Assembly (NCBI RefSeq): GCF_029544075.1
Contig: NZ_JAJQJH010000002.1
Location: 1 to 64,000 of the forward strand
Source: Chromohalobacter canadensis
GTDB taxonomy: Bacteria; Pseudomonadota; Gammaproteobacteria; Pseudomonadales; Halomonadaceae
Direction: 5' to 3'
DNA length: 64,000 bases
Part shown: positions 54,979 through 62,515 of the stretch, piece after piece
Layout: every line of letters begins with the position of its first letter
Numbering within the stretch: the stretch's first letter is position 1
Position numbers and translations under genes: made by a program
The notes under the pieces: generated by a model
Seen by the model: the letters and a program-made list of their open reading frames with translations, nothing else
Told to the model about the DNA's origin: nothing
The model's database searches: none

Positions 54979-55452
54979 ATGGCCAAGAAAAAGGGCAATA
55001 TCGGCTCAAGTACCATCGCGCAAAACAAGAAGGCTCGCTTCGAATACCATATCGACGAGACCTTCGAGGCTGGCCTGTCGCTGGCCGGATGGGAAATCAA
55101 GAGCATGCGCGCCGGCAAGGCGCAGCTTACCGATACCTACATCCTGATCAAGAATGGCGAAGCGTGGCTGCTAGGCAGTCATATCACGCCGCTCGATACC
55201 GCGAGCACGCATGTCGTGGCGGATCCGTCGCGTACGCGCAAGCTGCTGCTGCACCGCAAGGAGATCGCCAGGATCTTCTCGCGTACCCAGGACAAGGGGC
55301 ATACATGCGTGCCGCTGAAATTGTACTGGAAGAAGAATCTCGTCAAATGCGAGCTCGCGCTCGTACGCGGCAAGAAGATGCATGACAAGCGCGCCACAGA
55401 AAAGGCCCGCGACTGGAATCGCGAAAAGGCCCGTATCATGCGCGCCCACTAA
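54979..55452 (+). CDS. smpB: SsrA-binding protein SmpB
   Basis: Binds tmRNA and delivers it to stalled ribosomes. The 157-residue protein has the OB barrel with [18 protein letters not shown] and [14 protein letters not shown], and a basic C-terminal tail [20 protein letters not shown] that enters the mRNA channel. Its RNA partner ssrA lies 110 bases downstream. Confidence 0.96.
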   Translation: MAKKKGNIGSSTIAQNKKARFEYHIDETFEAGLSLAGWEIKSMRAGKAQLTDTYILIKNGEAWLLGSHITPLDTASTHVVADPSRTRKLLLHRKEIARIFSRTQDKGHTCVPLKLYWKKNLVKCELALVRGKKMHDKRATEKARDWNREKARIMRAH

Positions 55453-55538
55453 ACGCGGCAAGGGCGCATCGAGAAAAAGACGTCTGGCCACGAAAAGCCG
55501 TGGCGACGGGGTTGAACTAGCCTCGGGGCGTCCCAACC

Positions 55539-55547
55539 TGTTAGACT
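55539..55547 (+). promoter_or_regulatory. Extended -10 promoter of ssrA
   Basis: TGTTAGACT is an extended -10 element (TGn-TAnnnT). The predicted start is near 55554, a few bases before the mature tmRNA 5' end. Confidence 0.45.
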
Positions 55548-55561
55548 GTAGAAACGCTTAT

Positions 55562-55940
55562 GGGGGCGACATGGCTTCGACGCCGGTGACAATCCCTGAG
55601 GTGCATGCCGAGAGCGTAACGTATCTCGTAAATCAAACGTTACGACCAATAGTCGCAAACGACGACAACTACGCTCAGGGCGCGCTGGCAGCGTAACAAC
55701 TGCTAGCTTCTAGTCCGGCCCGGAGGTGATGTGCCCATTCATCACCGATGGGATACGAGCTCAGATTGATGGGATCGCGGCTGGCTTTGTCCTCGCGTCA
55801 GCCGCTAAAACTTAGAGGAATCGCGTCGCTGGATCCTGCCCGTCGGAGCCAGAGGCGCTAAATTAAAAGACGGACCTAAGCATGTAGAGCCGATGGGTGA
55901 GTGCCGGCGGACGGGGGTTCAATTCCCCCCGCCTCCACCA
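55562..55940 (+). ncRNA. ssrA: Transfer-messenger RNA (tmRNA)
   Basis: Rescues ribosomes on broken mRNAs. The 5' GGGGGCGA pairs with the 3' CGCCTCC followed by ACCA to make the tRNA-like acceptor, and the TTCAA of the T-loop lies near the 3' end. The tag frame starts at GCA 55655 and ends at TAA 55694-55696, encoding ANDDNYAQGALAA, 13 residues rather than the 10 of ANDENYALAA in E. coli. Confidence 0.95.
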
Positions 55941-55952
55941 AACACCGAAAAA

Positions 55953-55978
55953 GCCAACCCCGAGGGGTTGGCTTTTTT
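55953..55978 (+). terminator. ssrA terminator
   Basis: GCCAACCCC pairs with GGGGTTGGC in a tight stem-loop followed by six T, 13 bases after the CCA end. Confidence 0.85.
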
Positions 55979-56019
55979 CGTTGCCAGGGCCGAGTGGCCC
56001 TGGGCTTAGGCTGGGTGAC

Positions 56020-56880
56020 TTATGACTCTGGCAGCCACTCCTGGACCATGTCCTGATTATCCTCCACCCACTGCTTGGCGTTTTCGTAGGGGTCAGAGTC
56101 TTCCTCCTGGTTCATCAGCATGACTTCGCCCATGTCTTCGGCGGTCCACTCGAAGGCGTCCAGAATGGCATAGGCCTCCGGCATGTCCTCCTTGAGCCCC
56201 TGGCGAACGATGGTATGGATCTGCTCGGCGCCACCATAGACATTCTTGGGATCGTCCAAGTACTTGAGATCCCAGCGCGCGAACATCCAGTGCGGCGTCC
56301 AGCCGGTCACAGCGATATCTTCATCGTTAGCGATGGCGCTTTTCAGTGCTGCGGTCATTGTGGCGCCGCTGCCGCTTTGCAGATTCAGGTCAAGATCGTA
56401 TTCATCGATGACCTTGTCGGTGAGGCGCATGATCCCGGCGCCTGGGTCGATACCGGTGAGCTTGTTGTCGAAGTCCTCGGCATGCTCATTAAGATCCGCA
56501 ATCGAATCGACCTCGCTATAGGCCGGAACCACCAGACCCAGTTTGGTACCGTCCAGGTTGACGCCCGTATCGACCAACTGATCCTGGAGTTGAGCGTAGT
56601 AATCCTCATGCGTGGTCGGAAGCCACCCGGCCAGTAAAGCGTCGGTGTCTCCAGTAGCCACGGATTGCCACATGGCAGCGGCGGACAGCGAGGACATCTC
56701 AACCTCGTAACCGGCTTGCTCGAGCACAGCCCGCATCACATTGGTAGAGGCAACCGTAGAAGACCACTCGACATACGCTAGATTAACGGTGCCCTTGTCC
56801 TGGGCTTGCACAGTGGTTGCCGCCAAGCCAGCACCGGCAATCAAGGCCAGACCGGCGAGACGCATCGATGGCTGAGTCAT
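56020..56880 (-). CDS. Glycine betaine/choline-type ABC substrate-binding protein
   Basis: Periplasmic protein of the OpuAC/ProX family, 286 residues. The signal peptide is about residues 1-26, ending VQA. The mature part keeps aromatic ligand residues in VEWSSTVASTN, AGWLPTTHEDYY and TGWTPHWMFARWD, as in betaine-binding proteins. AAAGG precedes the ATG. No permease or ATPase gene is adjacent, so it is an orphan that must work with a transporter encoded elsewhere or act as an extra ligand adaptor. Placement next to an MscS-type channel fits osmotic adaptation. Confidence 0.87.
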   Translation of the reverse strand: MTQPSMRLAGLALIAGAGLAATTVQAQDKGTVNLAYVEWSSTVASTNVMRAVLEQAGYEVEMSSLSAAAMWQSVATGDTDALLAGWLPTTHEDYYAQLQDQLVDTGVNLDGTKLGLVVPAYSEVDSIADLNEHAEDFDNKLTGIDPGAGIMRLTDKVIDEYDLDLNLQSGSGATMTAALKSAIANDEDIAVTGWTPHWMFARWDLKYLDDPKNVYGGAEQIHTIVRQGLKEDMPEAYAILDAFEWTAEDMGEVMLMNQEEDSDPYENAKQWVEDNQDMVQEWLPES

Positions 56881-57228
56881 GGGAAATGCCTTTATTGGAA
56901 GTGTGACTTAAGCATGCCGAGAAGAGATACTCGTTGCAAATCGAGACGCCGCCATGCATGAGGCAACGTCAACAAGTTAATGCTGACCCATGTATTGCTA
57001 AAGTGTCAGGCAGCACAGATCCGTACAAGTATGGTACAAAAAAGAGCGGAGCCGTTATCATCATGCTAGCGATGGCTCATATTCCTTTCGCGACGTCTAC
57101 GTCGAAACGCTGCGTCCATCGCTCGACGCTCGGCAATGGGCCACCTAGTGTTAGTATTACTAGGCAAATTCATCATAAACGATGTGGCTGCATGCCACTC
57201 AGTTCATTCCGTACAAGGAGGTTACTGC
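56881..57228. other. Divergent intergenic region (binding protein / mechanosensitive channel)
   Basis: These 348 bases hold no credible gene; a plus-strand frame here overlaps the channel gene and lacks a ribosome site. CCTAGT (57144-57149) and ACTAGG (57159-57164) form an inverted repeat with nine bases between, a possible operator about 65 bases before the channel gene. No confident -35/-10 pair could be fixed for either direction. Confidence 0.4.
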
Positions 57229-59601
57229 GTGCCGACTCTACGCCTCGATACGTGGCTCAGCCGTTGGTTGTTGCTGTGTCTGCTTTTCGTGATGGCGCCG
57301 GCCCTGGCTCAACAGGGCGCGACGCCTGCAGGAAGTAGCACTCCCGCCTATTCTACCTTGGCCGACATGCTCGAAAACGAGCAGACCCGCCAGACGATCA
57401 TCGATCAACTGCGTGCCCAGGCAGCCCAGGAAAACGCCCTGACTGTCGAAGGGGCATCCTCTCCCGAAGAGATCGCCGACGGGGCGCCCAGCGACCAGAC
57501 AGCCGAAGAGGTGTCCTTCCCTCGCCGCCTGGCCGATGCCACCAGCCATATCGCGGGGGATCTAGGCGGTCAGTTCAAGAGCCTAGGCACGGCTCTAGTC
57601 GGCTTGTTCAGCAGTAGCGATGCAAGCGCCAGCGGGCCGGGCTTCGATACCGGAGCGTTTCTGATTTCCGCACTCAACCTCGCGCTGGTGGTGATCGGGG
57701 CCTTCGTTGCGTTGCTCGTACTCCGACGCATCGCGTCGCCGCTATTCCGCAAGCTCAGCCAATGGTCATCGCAGCGAACCGAAAAAAGCGCCCTGCTGCG
57801 CACTATCGTCGCCGTCGTACTGGCCGCCATCGTGGATGTCGTCGTCGTCATACTGGCTTATGTCGTTGGCAATCTAGTGGCGACCTTTGCCATCGGTGTG
57901 GCGGGCAGCATGGAAACGCGTTTCTCGCTATTCCTGAACGCCTTCTTGATGATCGAGCTGTTCAAGGCCGCGCTGCGCATGCTGTTCTCGTCGCATTACG
58001 ATGGCCTGCGCCTGATGCCCATAGCCTCCCAACAGGCTTCATATTGCAATCGCTTCCTCGCACGCCTGGCCGGCTTCATCGGTTATGGCATGCTGGTCGC
58101 TGTGCCCATCATTAATTACAACCTGTCGCCTGCGCTCGGCCAGGGGCTCGGCACGCTGATCATGCTCCTGGCGTTGATCTACGCCGCCACGGTGATCCTC
58201 AAACATCGCATACCGCTACGCGATGCCCTCATGCAACGCGCCGATAATGCCGACATGAGCGCCACTCGTTTCGCGCTACGTCTGCTGGGCCGCACCTGGC
58301 ACATGTTGGCCTTAGCCTATGCTTTGGTGGTCTTCGCCGTCACCGTGCTGCATCCGCAGACGGCGCTGCCCTTCGTGCTGCTGGCCACGCTCAAGACCGT
58401 CATCATCATCGGCATCGGCATGTTGGTCTCTGGTGTGCTCACCCAGTTGATCGGCCGCCGCGTTCGTCTCTCCGGGGATATCCAGCGTCGCCTTCCGCTG
58501 CTGGAAACGCGCCTCAACGCCTACGTACCGACCGCCCTCAAGGTGATTCGCGCAATCATTTTGATCGCCGTGGCGATGTTCGTGCTCAGCACTTGGCAGG
58601 TCTTCGACCTCGCGGCCTGGTACGCCTCCGAGGCCGGCATACATGTCGTGGGCACCACGCTGAATGTGATCATTATCCTGCTGGTGGCCATCGCCGCCTG
58701 GATCGGCCTCGCTAGCCTGATCGAGCATCGCTTGAATGCGGATGCCGGTGCCGGTGAACCTTCAGCCCGCGCCAAGACACTGTTGTCCCTGTTCCGCAAC
58801 GCCCTGGCGATCGCCTTGATCACCATGACGGCGATGATCATATTGGCGGAAATCGGCATCAACATCGGCCCGTTGATCGCCGGTGCCGGGGTTCTCGGCC
58901 TCGCCATCGGTTTCGGCTCGCAGAAGCTGGTACAGGACGTTATCACCGGGGTCTTCATTCAGTTGGAAAACGCCATGAACACCGGCGATGTCGTCACCGT
59001 CGGCGGCACCACCGGGACGGCCGAACGCGTCGGCATCCGCTCGGTGGGTATTCGCGATCTCTCGGGCACCTACCACATCGTGCCGTTCTCCTCGGTGGAT
59101 ACCGTCTCCAACTACATGCGCGAATTCGGTAACCACGTCGGCGAATACGGTATCGCCTACCGCGAGAGCATCGACGATGCCATCGAGCAATTGCAAGCCG
59201 CCTTCGACGCTCTCAAGGAAAGCGAGCACGGCTACAAGCTGCTTGAACCGCTCAGCGTGGCCGGCGTCACCGCACTGGCCGACAGCTCGGTCAACATCCG
59301 CGTGATCATCAAGACCACGCCGGGCGACCAGTGGGCCGTGGGTCGTGCCTACAACCGCCTGGTCAAGATGTATTTCGACGCCGCGGGCATCGAGATTCCG
59401 TTCCCGCACACCACGCTCTACTTCGGGCAGGAGAAGGACGGCAGCGCCCCACCGGCCAATCTGCGCATTCTGTCCCAGAAGGGCGACGTGGTGGATAGCC
59501 AGTCACCCTCCGGCAACGCGTCGCTCTCGCCCGACGCCCCATCGGATGAGAATACGAATCCCGAGCATACCAAGCCGGACAACGACGAGGACCCGAACTG
59601 A
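57229..59601 (+). CDS. Large MscS-type mechanosensitive channel, YbiO-like
   Basis: Membrane-tension-gated channel that releases solutes during osmotic downshift. The 790-residue protein has a signal peptide (about residues 1-28), a periplasmic N-terminal region with a Glu/Gln/Ala-rich stretch, then about ten to eleven transmembrane helices. The pore and beta domain follow near residues 540-640 (GAGVLGLAIGFGSQKLV, then GTTGTAERVGIRSVGIRD) with a cytoplasmic cage. The GTG at 57229 has AAGGAGG seven bases upstream and gives a proper signal peptide; an earlier in-frame start at 57136 does not. The length resembles E. coli YbiO (741). The C-terminal tail is Asp/Pro/Asn-rich. Confidence 0.9.
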   Translation: MPTLRLDTWLSRWLLLCLLFVMAPALAQQGATPAGSSTPAYSTLADMLENEQTRQTIIDQLRAQAAQENALTVEGASSPEEIADGAPSDQTAEEVSFPRRLADATSHIAGDLGGQFKSLGTALVGLFSSSDASASGPGFDTGAFLISALNLALVVIGAFVALLVLRRIASPLFRKLSQWSSQRTEKSALLRTIVAVVLAAIVDVVVVILAYVVGNLVATFAIGVAGSMETRFSLFLNAFLMIELFKAALRMLFSSHYDGLRLMPIASQQASYCNRFLARLAGFIGYGMLVAVPIINYNLSPALGQGLGTLIMLLALIYAATVILKHRIPLRDALMQRADNADMSATRFALRLLGRTWHMLALAYALVVFAVTVLHPQTALPFVLLATLKTVIIIGIGMLVSGVLTQLIGRRVRLSGDIQRRLPLLETRLNAYVPTALKVIRAIILIAVAMFVLSTWQVFDLAAWYASEAGIHVVGTTLNVIIILLVAIAAWIGLASLIEHRLNADAGAGEPSARAKTLLSLFRNALAIALITMTAMIILAEIGINIGPLIAGAGVLGLAIGFGSQKLVQDVITGVFIQLENAMNTGDVVTVGGTTGTAERVGIRSVGIRDLSGTYHIVPFSSVDTVSNYMREFGNHVGEYGIAYRESIDDAIEQLQAAFDALKESEHGYKLLEPLSVAGVTALADSSVNIRVIIKTTPGDQWAVGRAYNRLVKMYFDAAGIEIPFPHTTLYFGQEKDGSAPPANLRILSQKGDVVDSQSPSGNASLSPDAPSDENTNPEHTKPDNDEDPN

Positions 59602-59641
59602 GCCCGACGCGTCGCCGCTTTCACGGCGACGCCTAGACGTC

Positions 59642-59674
59642 AAAGGGCCGCCCCTGCCGGGGCGGCCCTTTTTT
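59642..59674 (+). terminator. Terminator of the mechanosensitive channel gene
   Basis: AAGGGCCGCCCC and GGGGCGGCCCTT form a perfect 12-bp stem with a four-base loop followed by TTTT. Confidence 0.85.
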
Positions 59675-59692
59675 CGGTCACGGCCTTCTCGG

Positions 59693-59730
59693 TCATGGCC
59701 GCCCTCGGGGACACCGGGGGGCGGCCATGA
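59693..59730. repeat. Inverted repeat downstream of the purine permease gene
   Basis: TCATGGCCGCC and GGCGGCCATGA pair over 11 bp with a 16-base loop. Neither side carries a T-run, so terminator function on the minus strand is uncertain. Confidence 0.4.
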
Positions 59731-59742
59731 TCGCTCAACGGC

Positions 59743-61089
59743 TTATTGCGTCGTCACCAGCATGATCGCGCAGAGCACTGCCGTCACCCACATGGCCGGT
59801 TTGATCTCGGTTAGGCGCCCCGTGCACAGCTTGATCGCCACGAAGCTCAGAAAGGCGAAGGCGATGCCCAGCGTGATCGAATACGTCAGCGGCATGACGA
59901 TGATCGCCAGAAACGCCGGAAACGCCTGATCCATCTTCTGCCACTCGATGTGCCCCACCGGCGCCAGCATGAACACACCCACCATCACCAGTGCCGGGGC
60001 GGTGGCGATCGCCGGCACCAGCGACAGCAGCGGCGACAGGAACAGGAACGGCAGGAACAGCAAGCCGCAAACCACCCCGACGATCCCGGTACGCCCGCCC
60101 TGGGCGACTCCCACGCCGGATTCGATGAAGGTCTGCGCGGCACTGGTTCCCAACGGCGCGGCGATCATCGACGCAAAGGCGTCCACGGTCATCGAACGCT
60201 TGAGGTTGCGAGGCTGACCGTTCTCGTCCTTAAGATCGGCGGCCTCCGATAGCGCTAGGAAACACGACAGCGCATCGAAGAAGTTGGTGAACAGCATCAC
60301 GAAGATGAACGGCCAATAGGCCACCTTGAGCGCGCCCCAGAGATCCACCTGCCACATGACGCTGAAGTCCGGCCATGCGGCGAGACCACTCCATGCCACG
60401 ACGACATCCGCCCCCCACAGACGCCCCATGGGTATCGCCACCAGCGTGGTGATGACGATTCCCAATACCAACGCGCCGTTGACGCGCAACGTGACCAGAA
60501 TCGCCGTCAGCAGCATCCCGGCAATGAAGGTGATCAATGCTGGGTCCAACGCCCCTAGCGATATCAGCGTGGCGGGATCATCGACGACAAAACCGGCGTT
60601 CTTGAAGCCGATGAAGGTAATGAATAGCCCGATACCGCAGGTGATGCCATAACGCAGCGAATCGGGAATCGCCTCGACGATCGCCTTGCGCACGTTGAAG
60701 AATGCCAGTAGTGCGAACAGCACGCCCGACCAAAACACGCAGCCCAGCGCTACCTGCCACGGCAGGCCCGCCCCCTGTACCAGGGTGTAAGCAAACAGGG
60801 CGTTCATGCCCATGCCAGGGGCGACGAGAATGGGGTTGCGCGCATACAGCCCCATCGCCAGGCTGCTCAGGAAGCTGATCAGCACCGTCGCGGAAAGCCC
60901 TGCCGAGAACGGAATCCCCGCATCGCTGAGGATCGTCGGGTTGACCACGATGATGTACATTGCCGCGAGAAAGGTCGCCAGGCCGGCAAGTAATTCTGTT
61001 CGCAGGGTCGAGCCATAGCGGCGGATGCCGAAGTAACGCTCCAGGGCACCATCCTGTTGCGTCGTCGATCGGTGGGGAGTCTGCGCCAT
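59743..61089 (-). CDS. NCS2-family purine permease (AzgA-like)
   Basis: Proton-coupled importer for adenine, guanine or hypoxanthine, 448 residues with about 13 hydrophobic segments. The N terminus LERYFGIRRYGSTLRTELLAG is typical of the AzgA/PbuG (AdeP, GhxP) branch, as are NPTILSDAGIPF, APGMGMNALFAYT and SGVGVAQGGRTG. Exact substrate cannot be told. No purine riboswitch was recognised in the 196 bases upstream, which hold only a terminator belonging to hemY and scattered inverted repeats. Confidence 0.92.
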   Translation of the reverse strand: MAQTPHRSTTQQDGALERYFGIRRYGSTLRTELLAGLATFLAAMYIIVVNPTILSDAGIPFSAGLSATVLISFLSSLAMGLYARNPILVAPGMGMNALFAYTLVQGAGLPWQVALGCVFWSGVLFALLAFFNVRKAIVEAIPDSLRYGITCGIGLFITFIGFKNAGFVVDDPATLISLGALDPALITFIAGMLLTAILVTLRVNGALVLGIVITTLVAIPMGRLWGADVVVAWSGLAAWPDFSVMWQVDLWGALKVAYWPFIFVMLFTNFFDALSCFLALSEAADLKDENGQPRNLKRSMTVDAFASMIAAPLGTSAAQTFIESGVGVAQGGRTGIVGVVCGLLFLPFLFLSPLLSLVPAIATAPALVMVGVFMLAPVGHIEWQKMDQAFPAFLAIIVMPLTYSITLGIAFAFLSFVAIKLCTGRLTEIKPAMWVTAVLCAIMLVTTQ

Positions 61090-61243
61090 GATGTTTTCCT
61101 ATGGGTATCATTGTTGTCATGAAGGAAGCTCTAACGTTACCCATACCTTGACCAGTTGGACAAGAGTATAGAAACATCAACGGCCTACAGGCCACTCCGT
61201 TAAGGCACCTGCAGGCCGCAACTCGCCCTTCATGACAGGCGAT

Positions 61244-61267
61244 AAAAAAGGGCGCCCGCAGGCGCCC
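61244..61267 (-). terminator. hemY terminator
   Basis: On the minus strand GGGCGCC and GGCGCCC form a 7-bp stem with a CGCA-type loop followed by six T. Confidence 0.85.
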
Positions 61268-61285
61268 AGGAGAGCAAAACGTTGG

Positions 61286-62515
61286 TTAGCGTGTGCGTTC
61301 GCTCGGCTGCGGTAACGCTGGCAACGAGCGATCGAGCAGCTCCACGCTCTGACGATAGAAGAGCTGACTCTTCTGATGTTCGCCTAAGTTGGCGTAGAGG
61401 CGCGCCAGCTCGGCACATACCACCCCACTGGAACGCTGGCGCTGGCTGGCTTCGAAGTATTCCTGCGCCTTGCCCCAATAAGCGTTGCGCAACGATAAAC
61501 GCCCCAAACTCAGCAGTAAATCGGGGTCGTTGGGACGCTCCTGCAACCATTTCTCGGCGTATGCCAACTGACGCCCGGCATCCACGTTGAGCAAGCCATA
61601 ACGCAGCACTAGGCGCGTGTCCCAGTGCTCCTTGAGGGAATGACGCAGCAAGCGCTCGGCCATCGCTTCTTCGCCGTCCTTGACCAACGCCTCAGTATAC
61701 AAGACCACCAGTTCGACATCGCTGCGCAGGTAGTCGGGCATATCAGCCCACAGGTTGCGCACGCGGTTGGCATCGGCAGTGGGCTGGCGCTGGACCGCCT
61801 GCAGGATCAACTCGTGATAGGCACGCTGTTCCAGCTCACGGCGCTCTTCCTCGGTGATCAGCTGTTGCTTGTCGAGCTTGGGCAGCAAATGACGCAGCCC
61901 CTCCCAGTCGCTGACGCTGAGATAGGCCTGACGCAGCAATTTGAGTACTTGTGGATGATTGGGCAGCTGCTTTTCGAGGCGCGTCAGCGTCGCCAGCGCC
62001 TCCTCGAACTGCTGGCGATCGAGCATCAGCTGCGCTTGCACTATGCCCACCGCGTTATCGGCTCCCTCGGTACTATGATGGGCACGCTTGAGTAGCGTAT
62101 CGGCATGCTCGAAACGTCCCTGATAATGCGCCGCCAGTGCCGCGGAAAGGTAATTGACCAGCGGCGTACTGGAATCGTCCGCCGCCTTGACCAGGTCCCT
62201 CTCGGCACGTTTCCAGCGGCCTTCGGCGAGCGCCACCAAGCCTCTCACGGTACGCTTCATGGCATTACGATTGCGCGTGCGGCTATTCCAGACCTTGAGC
62301 CGGCTCACCGGACGACGCAGCCGGTGGAGGACGCGCAGCAGGAAATGCAGGGCCAGAAACACCGCTAGCAATATCACCAGACCCAGCCAGAAGGAGGTCT
62401 GAATCGAGGTATCACCCACGCGCACCAGCCAGTAACCGGGCATCGACTGCATCAGCTGGCCGAATAGCGCGCCGACAGCCAGCCCCACGACGATGAGAAG
62501 AATCAGCTTTCTCAT
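61286..62515 (-). CDS. hemY: HemY N-terminal/TPR membrane protein
   Basis: Inner-membrane protein of the hemCDXY heme cluster, 409 residues. It has two N-terminal transmembrane helices (about 3-22 and 40-62), the HemY_N segment with SRTRNRNAMKRTVRGLVALAEG, and a cytoplasmic or periplasmic TPR array through the rest. The role is uncertain; the E. coli protein is not protoporphyrinogen oxidase despite the name. Its ATG overlaps the hemX stop as ATGA. Confidence 0.93.
   Translation of the reverse strand: MRKLILLIVVGLAVGALFGQLMQSMPGYWLVRVGDTSIQTSFWLGLVILLAVFLALHFLLRVLHRLRRPVSRLKVWNSRTRNRNAMKRTVRGLVALAEGRWKRAERDLVKAADDSSTPLVNYLSAALAAHYQGRFEHADTLLKRAHHSTEGADNAVGIVQAQLMLDRQQFEEALATLTRLEKQLPNHPQVLKLLRQAYLSVSDWEGLRHLLPKLDKQQLITEEERRELEQRAYHELILQAVQRQPTADANRVRNLWADMPDYLRSDVELVVLYTEALVKDGEEAMAERLLRHSLKEHWDTRLVLRYGLLNVDAGRQLAYAEKWLQERPNDPDLLLSLGRLSLRNAYWGKAQEYFEASQRQRSSGVVCAELARLYANLGEHQKSQLFYRQSVELLDRSLPALPQPSERTR

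Noticed and set aside
55382-55696. A 104-codon plus-strand frame ending in the tmRNA tag
   Set aside because: It overlaps smpB and ssrA and arises because the tag frame is open upstream; the tag is translated only by tmRNA resumption.
55940-56020. Integration site for a prophage or island at the ssrA 3' end
   Set aside because: No integrase gene, no repeated ssrA 3' end and no foreign genes follow; only a terminator and the binding-protein gene.
59693-59730. Purine permease terminator
   Set aside because: The stem is good but has no T-run on the minus-strand exit, so it is listed only as an inverted repeat.
61090-61285. Purine riboswitch upstream of the NCS2 permease
   Set aside because: No conserved three-way-junction core or paired loops were recognised; only a short inverted repeat and the hemY terminator are visible.
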